Shown: positions 1 through 15,184, numbered from the stretch's first letter. The stretch: 64,000 bases of DNA from Reclinomonas americana ATCC 50394 (GCA_048213135.1 PS015027.1:43782-107781), one strand, 5' to 3'. Notes: generated by a model from the sequence alone, not told the origin. A program made the numbers and translations.

Positions 1-1702
1 CCCGTGGGCGGTGCGGCAACAGACCCTCGAAAGCGCCGTGTTTCGGCTTCTTGAAGCTCCACAGCATGGCCAGCGCGTCGTCGGCGTCCTCACCGGCCTC
101 GATCTTGTCCATGGGCAGCACTTTCCTCCAGGAGAAAATCTGTATCAAGCGTACACATGACGACGGTGAGACCGGAGGCAAGAGGGGAAAAATGTAGCAC
201 GGCGTACCAACGGGTAGTAAATGTGAGCCATGATTTCGCACAGCTTGCGACCGTCTTCGTCGAGGTACGACTGGAGGAATCGCAAGGTCCTGCTGTTCAG
301 CGAACTGATGACGGCGCTGGTGAACGAGGCGGCGTCCGGTGCTGACAGGTACCGAATGCTGAAATTCCAGCCGTCCTGCAGCAGCTTGCGGTCCAGGGTG
401 CCCTCAAATATGGTGCCGTGGCCGCCCGAAGTGCTCACAGTTAGCACGCTTCCGACCTCGCTGGCGGAGAACTGGGGTGGGCGCGCAGGGAAACGAGAGG
501 TAAGCAACACTTTACGGCAAGCATAAACGCACACGCACGGGCACAAACCTTGGCACCGACACCGTACTTGGAGTACATGTGCGAGATGAACAGAAAGTTC
601 TTGTGGCTGTTGAACACTCCCTGGCGGGCAGTCGACGACGACGAGTAGGCGAGGCGGAAGAACGTCCTCATGCGATTACTGTCCATGCCCACTCCATTGT
701 CGGTGATGCTAATGATGCCTTGCGGCTCGTCCTCCGATTCCTGCGCACCGTGGTGAGTGCAGTAGGTCCCCCCATGTCGCCGAGACTCAGACACACACCT
801 CCGCCTCATCGACCTTCCACAACAGCTCGACCACCGGTTCCCCGGTCTCCGAGTCCCACACCATGTTCTCGCACGAGTTGTCGATGAACTCGCACGAGAC
901 AAGAACGGGATCGTACTGCAGCAGCCCAGAACCTGCAAGAGCCACACGCCATAAGCACGCAACGCACACACACACACATGCACACATGCACACGCACACA
1001 CACACACCCATGATCTTGGTGTCGGGCGGCTCGTAGATTGTGTAGTTGCGTGTCACCGAGGCCAGCGACCATTGCTCTCTCACCTCTGCAGTCGGGGAAA
1101 AGAAAATACCGAGCAATCAGTCGACACGCGCGCGCGCGCAACACACCAGCAAGCAGCACATTTCGGATAACGAACCCTCCGAGACATCGTCCGTAAACTG
1201 CACACAGCAATCCAGTCGCGTGATACGCTCATCGCTGCTGAGCATCTCGTGCGCTTTCTCCTCTGTCAGTGGCGTCTTCAAGTCGTCGACCAGCTGAGGA
1301 CGCGCGCGCGCACACACGCACAAAATCAATCGCAAGTTGTCAATGTGCGAGAGAGTGAGAGAGAGACACACACACGAAACATGCACAGCCATGTCAGAGG
1401 TAGAAATGTGGGCGAGTTCATCCTGGAAAGCATCGTGAACGAGTTGCACGAGTTCCTCTTGCGGTGCAATGGGCAAGTCCAAGTGCTTTCCATCCTGCAA
1501 TCACACACGCACACGAATGCACACACAAACACACACACGCAGAGAGAGAGAGAGAGAGACGCAAAAGCAGCGTGAGTGCACATGCATTCACGCACACACA
1601 CACACACAGAGAGACAAACACTTGCACACAATGCATGCACGCAACTGGACAGAGCACGTGGACTGGCGCCTTGGTGCGTGCAGGGGGTGCAGCTGCGGCC
1701 AT
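1..1702 (-). CDS. SMCHD1-like GHKL ATPase (partial, C-terminus outside window)
   Basis: Chromatin-type GHKL (Hsp90/MORC-like) ATPase, read right to left over several short exons. Visible blocks in order: a ubiquitin-like piece near 1410-1495 (DGKHLDLPIAPQEELVQLVH); YTIYEPPDTKIMG near 1015-1060; the N-box helix EFIDNSCENMVW near 860-900; the G1 box ITDNGVGMDSNRM near 680-715; KYGVGAK near 550-570, matching the YFGVGGK box of SMCHD1; and ASFTSAVISSL plus a following helix ending MAHIYY near 210-340, matching the SFTAVVITGV segment of SMCHD1. The order is that of SMCHD1 and plant GMI1-type proteins, which act in chromosome silencing or repair. The start is provisional: ATG at 1702 (MAAAAPPARTKAPV) lies just downstream of the previous gene's stop. 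The hinge domain, if present, is outside the window. MORC is the main alternative, but the GVG(A/G)K spacing favours SMCHD1. Confidence 0.72.
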
Positions 1703-1877
1703 CCAAGCACCTCTCTCACACACACACGCACACACACACACTTTCTCGCACGTGGAGAACTCTTCAACGCACAATTGCCGGAAGTCCCGCACGACAAACA
1801 ACGTCGATTGCCTCGTAACAAACAGTTTTCTCTTTAGTTTTACTATGATGATTAGGGGAGGTGGTTCCTGGCGTTGC

Positions 1878-4800
1878 TTAGCCGTGGAGGCGAAGGGTTC
1901 CGGAATGATGCGACTGGCCGGCAGTCGTCGGATACGTCGGCTGCAGGAGGAATTCGACGCCATCTCGCTTGGCCAGCTCGCGCCACTTGCGTCGAGTGCG
2001 TGTCCGTCGTGAACAGCCGCACACGTCGGTGACGCGCTGGATGTAGCGCCATATGAGAGGGAGGCCGACAGTGCACACGCCGATAATGTACAGGACCAGG
2101 CCGGCCACGTCGCGGAAATGACCGCTGACTGCGGCGTCCGAGGTCTCCGACAGCGGGCCGGCGAGGAAGACTGCCGCCTATGTCGACCATAGCATGAGAG
2201 ACGTGTGGGGAGGCAACGAAAAAAATGCATGCAAACCATCAGTACGAGGATAACGAGCGTCAGGGCCTCGATGATCTGTCGTACGCGCACACACACACGT
2301 GAGCGTAATGATGAGCTGTGAAGCACAGGACTGTGACCGCACGCACATTGTCAATGGGCCGTCGGTAGGGCCGGACAAAAACGTGCAGTGCCAGGAACGC
2401 CATCTGTGCGCGCACACCAATGAGCAACAAATAAATAGCACAAGGAAGCAAAGTACATCCTGCGACGAACCGACATGATGAGCAGAGCAAAGTGCAATGT
2501 GCCGAGGTTGCCATTGTGCGACAGGATCAAGAAAGCGGCCACGTACAGCACTGCACACAACGGATGGTGAGCAGCGGCGGAGATCGCGAAGAAAAAATAA
2601 CACACACAGAAGCGCTCACCAGGTCGCGCCAACTGCACCGCCTGCCAGTAGTACATGCGGCTCTTGTAGCGATTGGACAAGCCGGAGAACAAGTGCCGCG
2701 CCTGCCCAATGTCCTTCCCATTGTCCGAGTCACCGTCGCCGTCGCCGAATGTCGTATCTGCGACGCTCGACAACTGTGGGTGGCCCCCGCGGACACTGCG
2801 AGACGACGACAGTCACACGTCAATAGATCGCAGAACAACACCAGCAAAAAAAAAAAAAAACAATGCGAAAAACATGCGAAACCTCTGCAGCGTGTGAGAG
2901 CTGGAGCCGGCGTGCGACGCAGAGAGCGACGCGTGCGACTGGTCCTCGTCGTTTGCCGCCGCACTTGCCTGCACATAATTCGCCGTGAGAGACAACATAC
3001 AAGGCACAAACACACACAGATAATCACAGCGCGCCGCACCGATAATCGATGCTCGTTGTTCGACGCCGGCGGCGACGCGGTCGTCTGCATCGGTTGCAAG
3101 GCAATCATACTGGCGTGAGCGCTCTTGGCAGTGCGCTGACGAGCCAGTCGTCGCCGATGCCACCACATGGCGATTCCGAGTGCTGGCGGCGTCAAGCACA
3201 ACACCGCAGACAAGAGGCCAATCAGAGGCTCGAGAGCCGCGTGCAAGCGACAAGTATCGGTGGCCGATCCCTGCAGTTAATTTCCGTCAGACCAAGTGCA
3301 CACGACCATCATGCGCTGCAGCACGTACCTCGATACAGCCAGTGCACTGCATGGACGGAATCAGAATGTTGAACGTGCCGAGATCGCCGACTTTGACGCA
3401 GTTCCAGAAGGAAAACGACTCGAACAGCAAGCTGCGTACATGTAAACAGGCGAGAATATGCGTGCTAAGACTTGTGTGCGAAAAAGACTCACCTCCAGAA
3501 CACGCCAGTCGCCAGCATGACTCTGCACACGATGCAATCGGAGTCAGAACGACATGGTGATAAATTTGACTGAACACGGCAGGAATGAACGCACGAGGAT
3601 CGAGCATAGCGCGACACGTTGGAGGTTTGCACAAACTTGCGTACGACCAACCACACACGAGCCTTCCAGATATTGGTGCGCTCGATTCGCATCCGCGCAC
3701 GGTTGTCGGGATGCATGTGGTTGCCTGTGCGGAGGGCGAGTAAGCAGCGGGACAGCGAGGACAACATCAGCAAGGCAAGCAGTGCGCAACTGTGTAGCGA
3801 CGGCGGACCAGAACCCGGATCCATACCAGACATCGGCAGCAGTGCCTCGCTCAGTGCTCCGGAATCCAGCGACTTGGAATGATGCGCTGCAGACAGGCGA
3901 TTCCGCTCCAGGCCACCAAACAATGACAATGGCCCGTGATGCAACGGCCCGCCAGGCAAGTAGTCACAAAGCTCCGGCCAGATGCAGGCCAGCAGCATCG
4001 AGATGGAGCGTTGCAGTGCAAAGAGAATCCACGTGCAGGCAAAGTAGAGCTGGCCACACCAACGAAACACAATCAGATGAGGTGGCGAGGATGCACTTAT
4101 TTCGCCACGTGATGCTCACCAGCGGATGCACAATCAGTGACATCATTTCGCCAAAGCCACTGGTCGGGAACGGACATTTTCCTATGTTTATCATGATGAG
4201 GTACTAAGACGCAGCTAGGTGGATTGTGCTCGTTCGTGCAAACCTTGAACCAGTTGGGTGATGGGTGCAAAGTCGAAAAACACCTGCAACAGGAACAGGA
4301 CAACGTGAGAAGAGGAGATCGAGGAATGGGAGACGCATGGAGAGTTGTCGTGAGCGTACCGTCGCCGCCTGAATCGTCGACTGCGGATAGAAGAGAAGCT
4401 GCAGTCCAAAGAGGAGCATTAGCAACCACAGAGACACACAATGAGAGCAGCGAATCGCCACGCAACTCCACTGGTCTGCGTGAAGAAGAAGAGCTGTGCG
4501 ACAAGTAAACAGAGTTGCGTGAGAACGCCAGCCGGTCTTACTGACATTGACACGGTATTGCTCTGCTTACCATGTAGACCTCGCTGCGGCCGCGTCCCTG
4601 TGACACCACGTGCAAGAAGCCGGCCAACATAAACAGCTCCAGAATCATCATGCCTGCGAGTGCCAACGATTAAGGCCAGCGAGCACAGAGAAGGAAGCAG
4701 AAGACAAACAAATGTCACAAACCAATGACTGACGTGTTGACACCCGGACATTCGAGGCAGACGTGTTGCCACTCGTGGTAGCCAGCTGCAAGCGTCATAT

Positions 4801-7800
4801 TCAGTTAGTAAACTCCTTCATATACAGTGAAGGTATCGCAATCAGCCGCCGCACCGGTGCAGAGACCACAGAGTGGTGACTGTGGGTCGCGATGCAGCTG
4901 AGAGCCACAGAATTGGCCCTGCGCATCAACAGAGACCGGTAGCACAACGTGAGCTCAACTGCCACGCACTGTGAGGGACGTCACATATTCTCACCTGCGC
5001 CACAGTGGATCCCGATGACAACGTCTGCGTGCCGACAATCAAACGGAGAGTCGAAACGTCGCTGAACGTGGTATCCGAGAAGCAGAAATTGTACGGGCAT
5101 CGAACGGTGGACACCACATTGTCGACAACGACAGGCCAATAGTCGTTGTTCACCTGTTGAAAAGAAGTGTATGTGAGTGAGGAGCGAGTGGGAGGAGCAC
5201 AATCACCGCACGCTGTCGCAACTGTGACGGCGCCATTGCCCGGGCAATCGAGATTGTCGTTTCGTGCGCATTGTTGGCAGGGATGGCCCGGAATCAAACC
5301 AAAAGTGCCAAGCGGGCACGACAGACATTGCTCGCCGTAATAGCCGAAACCAATCTGCACGAGCGATGAAGCAGGGAGGAGGTGAGAGTGCGCAGCAACA
5401 GCTTTTGCGCACACGCAGAGGCAACAAACCGGACAAGACTGCAGCATCACTGTCTGCGTCGTTGGCGATGACGTGAACTGTGTGGACGACGAACCCACTT
5501 GTACAACAACCGACTGTCCGAAACCACCCACTGGGACCACCGTGGCATTCACCACGCCATTCTGCATAGCCGATTAGCGAAAGGGGCGGAACTCTTCTCC
5601 TCTTCCCCGTGCCACTCACCTCCGTCGCGTAAAGTGTCGTGTTTGTGATGCAGCCGGAACCCGTACAGGTGACGATGACCGGGAATTGACCCAACGACGT
5701 GATGAGGTTACCGAACACGTCGCGAACACCAATGTCAAGCTGCACGCCAATGCCTGGTGGCGACGACGGTGCGGCGCGCGGTTCACCGGGATCAGAGCGC
5801 GCCGACAGACCGCCTGCAACATGCGCAGTGAGATGCCGGACAATCATCGCCACGAGTCATTTTTTCTTGCACAAAAACATTCACGCACCACCGAGCACTG
5901 AAGTCGACAAGACGTCTACCGCGTAGGGCGAGGAGGCAAAGTTGTCGCCGTACGAGTATGCAACGTTGTTGGACCACAACAAGCAAGACTCCCACGACAA
6001 TGCCGAGCGATTGACTCCCGGGGCTAAGCGCATAACAAGCATGTTAGTGCCCACGCGAGTGCGCGCAAGGAACGTGCTCCAACTTACAGACCGTAAATCT
6101 GGTTGTTGCAGAGCAAGTGGATACCAGGCTGATCGACCTCTACCGGCGACGGGATGGTGTACTCGCGACAAGATGACGCAACCAGAGCGGCGTCCGTGAG
6201 TGACGACGGACGAGACGCGCAAATCCACGCCGACATGGTGCTCCAACAACTTCCGAGCGACTGACCAATGTCGGTCGACGAGCCTACGCAGAGAAAGACG
6301 CACAAGAATAAGTCAAGTACGATGCTTCGCTCCCCAAGAGTCGCAGCCAGCTGCGTGCATACCACTGATGAACATTCCGCCGCCACCTATCGCAGCAAGG
6401 ATGAGTGCACGAGTAAGTGAGCGGGCAGCTGGAAGATCAATACACGCACCTTGCATGGCCGCTGCATTGCCACCCAGTGGCATTGTCTGGTTGGTGTACG
6501 CAATGTTGCCGATGACTTGCACGCCGTCGCCGAATCGAAGAGGATTGCAGTACACGGGAGGAATGTCGGCGGCACGTGGATGCGCATGTAGTGGCGGTGC
6601 TGAATCGCGACGTCGGACTGAACGAAGCGGATTCTGATTGCTGGCCAACGCCAGACTGTCCACGTACAAGCCTGGTGCACAAAAGAGAGAACGATATGAG
6701 CCGACAAAAATAATGCAGAAGTCATCATCGCGTGCACTAGGGTACAGACCGCCACCCAATGTGGCCACATTCTGCTGCAATGTGGTGCTACTCAAATCCA
6801 GTACGCCGTTTTCGATACCGAGGAAGATTGCTCCACCTGCCGAAGAGTGTGAGTGAGTCGCGATAGCATTAGCGTCCGTGAAGAACCACGCACCGCGCGC
6901 AATAGCAGTGTTGTTGGCGATCTGTTGTTCTCCACAGGTGAGCACAATGACTACAGTTGAAAATGAAAAGCGACAACACTGCATCGCCGACAAACCAGCG
7001 TGTTGTCAATGAAGAGCGACGACTCGGCGGCCACGTAGATTGCTCCTGCGCCAAGCAAAGTGGGTGAGAAATATAGCCTCAACAATCCATGAGGTAACGA
7101 CGACAAGACCTGCGTCTGCAGACGCTACGCTGTACATGATGGAAGAGTACGACACGTACACGTTGAGGCCGAAGAGACCGCTCATGTACACTGCGAGTGC
7201 GTGTGAGGAAAATGAACACAGCTACAAATCCTGCAATAGTACGCACAAGCGCCTCCCTGTGACATGCCACCACAGAGTAAGCACACTATCACATAATCTA
7301 TCCCAACAATAGCAACAGATTCTTTTCGCAACTGTCACTGCTTGACCACCAGCGAGATACGACTCGACAATGTGCAGTTGTCCCGTGTCAGTCACGTACA
7401 CCAAGCCACCTGCAACGTGCAGCACACAGACACAAAAATATCAGCAGGCTAGCACATCAAATACGCGAGAAGAAGGGAAGAAAAGCAACCATTGGCTGCG
7501 CTGGAGCTGTACAAGTCGCACTGCTCAATGGTCACGGTGGCAGACTCGGCACAGCGTACAGAGCCACCATCCTGGGTGGCAACGTTGTTGTAGAGGCGCG
7601 TGCTGATGATGGCCACCTTGGCGTAGTCGCCAATAACCACACCGCCACCATGCGTCGCTGCGAGACATAGGTGGTGCGTGCCGTCAGTCGCAAATCACAA
7701 CAAACTAACATAGTGCGTCCATCACGCACCATTGTTGGCGGTGATCACCGAGTTGCTGAGGATGCTGATCGTGGCACCCTGCAGAGCACACACGGCTCCA

Positions 7801-10800
7801 CCGTACCACCTGGCATAGTTGGACACCAACTGGACGCCTGATAGGGTCACTGTGCACTGCCCCGATGCGTATAGCGCTGTGTGAAGGCTCAGAGTGAGCG
7901 ATCGACAGGGGTCAATACGAGCAAAGCAATAAGAGGAGGCAACCTCCGCCATCAGCAAGTACTGCAGCGTTCATCTGCAACAAACTATCTGCGACACCGA
8001 CGGCCACCGCAGCACTCTGCACCCAGAAACAGTGTCAACAATTACCATTACCATCGAGCACAAGATCGTGGAGTAAACCGAATAGGAATGCTCACCACGT
8101 AGAGACCACCGCCGATCGCAGCTTGATTCCTCGTAAATACCGACGACTGGATCCCCATACTTATTCCGGTGCAATACACGCCTCCACCACCAGCGGCTGC
8201 CAAGTTGCCCACCATTTCACAGTTTGAAATGGACGTCGAGCCTTCATCAATAAACACGCCACCACCCTGTGACAGCCGACGAGTGTGAGGGTGTGTCGCT
8301 GCATAAAGGCAGTGCGAGAGAGTCAGTGCACCTGAATGGCCGAATTTCCACTCAATAAACTGCTCGCGACAGTCGTCAAGTCACCGGTGGACGACAGACA
8401 ACCACCGAAAAGAATGCCAGTGTTGTTGGAACACTGCGAGTACGTGAATGTCACAGCACCATCGACATGCACTGCGCCACCTTGTTCGGCAGTGTTGTTG
8501 GCAAAGAATCCGCTATTGACCTGCATTTTTCGGGAAGTGGACACGCAAGAGCACATCAGCCATGCCGCTACTCATAGGAATGTTGACGGACAAACAGGAG
8601 CCGACAACACAAACCAGCAGCTGAGCGTTGTCTGACGCAAAGAAGACACCTCCCTGGTAGTCCGCACGGTTGCCTAAGGCCACTGAAAACGAATCGCTGG
8701 CCGACAGTACATCAATGAGAGCGCCGCCTGCAGAAACAAGGCAACGGTAAGCACAGACGCGTGAGAGCAGACACTGGTAGTGCGACGGAAATTCTCGCCT
8801 CCTTGGCCCACGTGAATAATGTTTGCCGTATTGGTGACCAACGACGCCGTCACTGTGTTTTGTAACCTGCAAGCAGCCAAGCGGGCAAATATCATGTTAA
8901 TGAGAGGGGCACGGGCGCAGACAATGTCGGCCGTCAGCCGCAAACGTACCACTGGTTACCCGACATAAACAAAGAGGCCGAATTCAGCGAGGAAAACGTG
9001 CTGTGTCCCATGGTGAGGAACACGCCACCGCCGCCGACTCTCGTGAAAGGTGGGGTGAGGTACACCGAAATCACTTCCGTCTAGCGAAGCACCGACAGAA
9101 AAAAGAGTAAGTGAAAGAGAAACCAATGGCGCCAGACACACAAACACGCAGACACGCGCTGACAGACCCTGACAAAGTTGCCGGAAAAAACATTATTCCA
9201 AAAAGATGTCGTGACAACCGGCGCAGCCGTCGTGGGAATGACCACATATGCACCTGCGCCAGTGTGAGTGGAGAAACGCAAGACGAGTAGCAGTGAGCAC
9301 ATGTTCTCCAGCGAACCAGCACCACCGCTATGCAGCAGCGCGAGAGCACAGTTGGGCACGGACGAAAGGATCAGCGAGTTCCCCGTGAACACATTGTTCA
9401 CGGCGTCGAAGACCACAGTTGTTGCCGAGTCGGACACACCAACCTATGCGGTGGTCAGAGTGAGCGTCGCACTAACACATCGTGCGTGCAGCGCACGAAC
9501 CAAGTAAAACGATCCGCCAGCATACAGCTGCGTGACTGTGGCCCCGGGGTAACCGGACACAGTCTGCACATACTTGTGTCAGCAGCACTGCGCACACAAG
9601 AAAAGTAACAGAAAATCAGAGTGATACAGAACATTGTTGGTAAAGTGCGAGTTCCAAAGCGTGAATTTCGAGTTTGTCACTGCCGATTGTGCCTGCAGTC
9701 GCAAAGCGAGTGAGAACTGCGGCGGATGCACACACGAAGCCTTGCGCACCAGTCACTCACCTTATTCAGGATGTAGATGGCACTACCGCCAAAGAAGCTC
9801 GAGACACTTGGATTCGTGTCGCCTGCCAGCACTCGGTTGTTGGAAAATACACTGCGACCACAGAATGAATTTTGGTGTGCGAGACATGGTGCTGACTTTG
9901 CACAGTGCACCACCACACACCAATTGGTGACGTTGCCGATGAGACCGCCCAGTTGAACCGAGCTGGCGTGAATGTAGATGACTCCGCCACCGGCGTAGTC
10001 AGCGGGTCCAGCACTGATGGAGAGTCAGTCTGAGTATACACACCACATGCACCACATACATCCGACAAACCCAATAGACTTGGACACGTCGGCCTGGTTG
10101 CCCGTGAAAGTTGAGTCGACAAAGGTGACATTGAAGCTGACAGTGGTGCCGTAGATGTTGGTCAACAGAAAACCACCACCATTGCGATTCGACGCCGCTT
10201 GTCCACTGGCCACTTGTGTCGGCACCGTCGCTGCGCAGTTATTCGTGGTAACATTCTGCACCACTAGCTGCGCATTCGTCGTGTACCTGGAGAATCAACG
10301 AACACTGTCATCAGCGTGCTTGTTGCACAACGCAGATGAGGGACTGCGCGTACCCATTGAGGTTGTAGTAGACACTACCGCCGCCGACAATGTTGTCGCC
10401 GTAGAACGAACTCGAAAACGTGGAGCCGACAGTGTCCGTGGTGAACGTCGTGTTTTTCAGCGAGATGAGAGAACTGATGGTGGCCAGTTGGTTATTCGCC
10501 GAATTCGCGTAGAGATAGAGACTGCCGCCGCCACTCATTCGCCACGGGCTGCACAGGGGAACTCGTGAGCGATGCGGTCGCGACACAGCCCTCAGCACGA
10601 AAGGCACTCATGATGAACCTGTAGTTTCCGTTGAGCATGACCAAGTTGGTGTCGAATGCACTGTTGACCACATTGATCGAGATGGTGTGCGTCGCGTCTG
10701 GATACATCGATGTAAACGTGTACACGAAACTGCGTGAGATCAAATAATGTGAGTGCGCAAGACCCTGGCATGAAGCACATCGACAATGCAAAGCACGAAA

Positions 10801-13800
10801 CATTGTACCGCCCTCGCAATTGGAAACACTGGGCGTGAAACCATCACCAGGCACTGTGGTCGAGTTGGCCACGGTGCCGGATGCGTTCACGATGTTGTTC
10901 GAAAATGTACAGTTGGTGATGCTGACGGGAGCGGAAACAGATTGCGAGGTGGATGTGAACAGGTACAAGCCAGAGCCACCATTGAAGTTGCCGTTGTTGT
11001 TGCCATACTGTGTGTGCATCATGCAGCGCCGTGTGAGAGCAAGCGAGACATGTGATAGAGTCCGGAGCACAATACCAACCGTGGACGTCATGGTGTTGTT
11101 GGTGACGATCGCAGCATTCAGAATAAACGTGCATCCGCTGACTTGCACCGGCATAGATACTGTGCCTTCGCCGTACTGCAATGACAACACCAAATAGTAA
11201 GGCATCTGGTTGGAGACAAGTGCATACAACAACGTCACCAGAGCGAGGAAAATCACGGTGCCACCTGCGCGGTTACTTAGGTGAGCAAGTGCGACACTGA
11301 AACACAACAAAATCAAGTCCACACCGTTGTTGTTCGACGGATAATTCGTTGTCAGAGACTGAATGGCCGTATTGTTTTGCTGCACGAACACACAACCACA
11401 TCATCAGCACGGAACACACGCGAACGCGCGCTCGGGCGAGTCACAAGACGCACCACAAGCACGACGTTTCCGGCAAAGTATCCATCCGTGACATTGAGAC
11501 CCATGTTGGTGACTCCTTGGCCTGCACGTCAAAAGAGAGACAGCGTCACCAACCAACTGCGACACTTTTCATAACGTCAATCAGCACGTACCAATCGTGT
11601 AGAACATGAAACCGCCACCTACATCACACAGCACTAGTTGTGAGGGCCACAATAACATGAATGAAGCATGCAGCAAGCATCTTCGTCTCACCGTTTGCGT
11701 TGTTGTTGCCAGCTGCAACATCGAATCAGCAGTCAGTCAGGGCACACATTGGCAACACGGAAAGAAGTGAACTTCATACGCAGCCGGTGTACACATTGTT
11801 GGCGACCACAACAGAGTCGACAAGCTGCACCGATGACAAGGTAATCTGGCCTTGCGAGTTGCCATTCTGCGCGATATTGCCTGCACAGATTCCCAGTGGT
11901 GAACAAGTGGACATCGAACCGTATCGAACTGTCAAGATCAAGCAACATACCGAAGAAAACACCGGAGCCGCCAATCGTGTTCAACCCAGCGGGAATTCCA
12001 CCGCTGCCCTGGACGTAACCGTTCGAGACCACGTTCGTAGCCTGCACTTGACACTTGAAGAAAACGGAGTTGGAGATGGTCACTGAGCTTTGCGTGTTGC
12101 CGATGAACTGCGACGATACGCGAGCGTAGAGGAAGCCACCACCAGCCAGATTGGCGGCTTGCGACGTCAGGTACTCGGCAGTCATCAGAAGGTAATTGGC
12201 CTGCACATTGTCCAGTGCGATCGTGGTCTGTGCACTGCCGCCCGATGCCAGGGTGTAGGTGCAGATGGAGCCGCCACCTAATTGCGCCATAGAATATATG
12301 AGGCAAGATTCTTTCTCCAAGCGCAGCAGCGGCAGCGGATAACAGCGCACGTACCAACAAAATTGCCGCCCGGGTTGGTCTGATACTGGGGCGCCGACGA
12401 GTAGCTAGCGGTAACCGAGTCGCCCGAGAACGAAGTGTTGGTGATCACAAGGCTCGAGCCAGCAGTGCCGAAGCTCGCCTGTTGCGCAAAGACCAGAATC
12501 GAACCGCCGCCAGAGTTGTTGCCAAAGTCCTGCGCAACACCGTAACTCGCGTCGACAGAGTTCTGCAGGAACTGCGAACTCGCGATACTGCGAACCACCA
12601 CCACTTAATCAGCACTGGCCACCAACACACGCATGTGAATGCAAACAAATGAACCGCAGTTGTGTCCACGTGCTCCCGTTGGAGGCCGAAATCATCGCCA
12701 GTGCGCCGCCTCCGTTCTGAGCATCCATAAAAAGCAAAGTGATGAGAGATTGCACATCCACATACACACACATGCACAAAGTGCACGCAACAATGTTGCC
12801 ACTCGTTTGCGTCGCCGTGTTGTATCTCGCCTGCACCGAATTGGAGGAAAATACACAGTTTGTGACCACGGCCGTGGTGTTGATGCTTTGGCTAATGGCA
12901 TTGGCCTGCAGGTTGAAGAGCTGCGCGAACAAGTACACGGCTGCGATCCGGGTACACAATCAGAACCGCCGACCAATAACAACAACAGTGAGCTGGCGTG
13001 CGTGAGAGACGCACCTGCACCGCCATTGTCGTTCGCACTTGCATTCACAGTGGCCTCGTTATTATTGGCAGTGACCTGCACAAGACGTGTCAGTCGAGGG
13101 TAGGCAATGCAGGAGCCGCACGTGCAGCGCACCGAGTTGCTCACGAAGTTGGATTGAGCAAAGTTGGCCACCAGTTTGTTCCCGTTGAGAATGCCGTCAT
13201 TCAACACAAAGAGTCCTGCGGCCCGCACGTGAGAGGAAAAAGACGGTGTGTCACTCGGGTTCAGCAACCGCTGCTGCACTCACCAGCACCACCATTGTTG
13301 TTGCTCAGATTGGGAGAGTCGGCCTGGCCCGCAATCACCGTATTATTGCTCGTGAATGTGTTGTTACTGTGCACGGTACGCAATATGTGTCAACAATTGC
13401 TGGCTCGCAGCTACATAAAGGGAGACAACGTACTAGAATTGGCTGTTCAACACATCGAGATTGATGGTCGACGACTGGCCGCGAGAGAACACGTAACACG
13501 CGCCACCTGCCACCACACAATGCGCACGCAGTCAGCGGTCGGTTGCACGGTGCTAGGCACAGAGTGGAAGACGGCAAACCATTGGCGTTGAGAGCATTGT
13601 TTGCCAAGGCGTTGTCGGTGTGTGCCACGTTGTTGGAGAAGGTGCAGTTGGACACGAGCACATTCAGCTCACTGGTGCCGTTGAGAGCCAGCGACACAAC
13701 GTACACTCCACCTGCGAATCGATTCAGTGATCCACCTCCTTCCACGCCCCACCTCGCCTCGCCACAACGCAACTACCGCCATTCATGTTTCCACCGGCGT

Positions 13801-14859
13801 TGTTGTTCCGGCCGGGTGCGTTGCCGACAGTCGAGTTGTTGACAATTAGCATGTTGTTGTCGAATACGCAGTTCAAGAACGTGACATTCAGCTGCGACGA
13901 CACGAGGCCGTTCATCTGAGAGAGCGCGATGTGTTGGTCAAACTGCGCACGGAGAGAGAGAGTGCACACACCACGCAACATTGATCATGACACCGGTGCC
14001 ACCCTGTGCGACGACACATCTGTCAGGCACAAGATAACGCGAGGCTCGCTCTCTCTACACGCAACGTTCTGATTCCACTGATATGTCAGAGTCTGGCTCG
14101 CATTCACGACCGAGTTGCGAAATGACGAATTTTTGAACATGCCACTGACTGCAGTTGTGTAGCCGTAGGCATTGCCGTACAGGCCACCGCCTGCCAACAC
14201 CACACAGATGAGAATCAATTGCTCGGATACGTCAACAGAGTCTTCCGCAAGTGCTACACACCGCCATCAAGATTGCCTGCGAGCAAAAGAGAGTGTGAGC
14301 GTCGAACACGAGCGAGAAGGGAGGGAGCGCAGCGCAGAGGTCGACTCACCGCCGATATTCGTGGAGCCAGGGGTGGTGCCTGGAACGTACACCAAATCAC
14401 TGTCGAACGACGAGTTGGTGACGTTGATTGAGAGCAGTGCGGGCGTCAGGATGTTGCTGCTTTGAGACACCATGTACACGGAGGCGCCGCCGTCGAGATT
14501 TACGCGCGCTACTGCGTTGGCCAAGTGAACCGAGTTGCCGGCGAATTCACATGCGTCAATGCTGACAGTCACGGCAGCCGGATCAGAGGTGCTCGCCACA
14601 ACCGCCGTCGAATTCACTGCGCTTTGAGTGAGCACCAGCAGCATGATGACAACGCAACGACTACTAGGCGACCCAAACCGTTGTTGGCCACCAGGTAAAT
14701 CGCACCGCCAACAGCGGTCATACCAAAGTCGCTGGAGACCCAGCTGCCGGTGGCGTCTACCATACTGTTGGTGACCGAGGTGTTGACGGCTGTGAACGAC
14801 ACTGAGGTGATGGCTGTCGGCAATGGCGAAGCCTGCCAATCAAAATCGCTGTCAGTAAG

Positions 14860-14947
<88 letters not shown>

Positions 14948-15140
14948 GACGCGTACGACGACGACGACGACACGTACCGTCCGACCGACGACCGACGACG
15001 ACGACGACGACGACCGACCGACCGACGAACGAACGAACCGACCGTACCGACCCGAACCGAACGAACGACGGACGGNNNNNNNNNNNNNNNNNNNNCTCCT
15101 ACTCCCGTCGTGGTCGGCCGTTCGGACGAGTACGTACAGA

Positions 15141-15184
<44 letters not shown>

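Noticed and set aside
145-2326. Many overlapping plus-strand ORFs in the first 2.3 kb (Thr/His-rich)
   Set aside because: They are translations of CA repeats and shadows of minus-strand exons carrying GHKL ATPase motifs.
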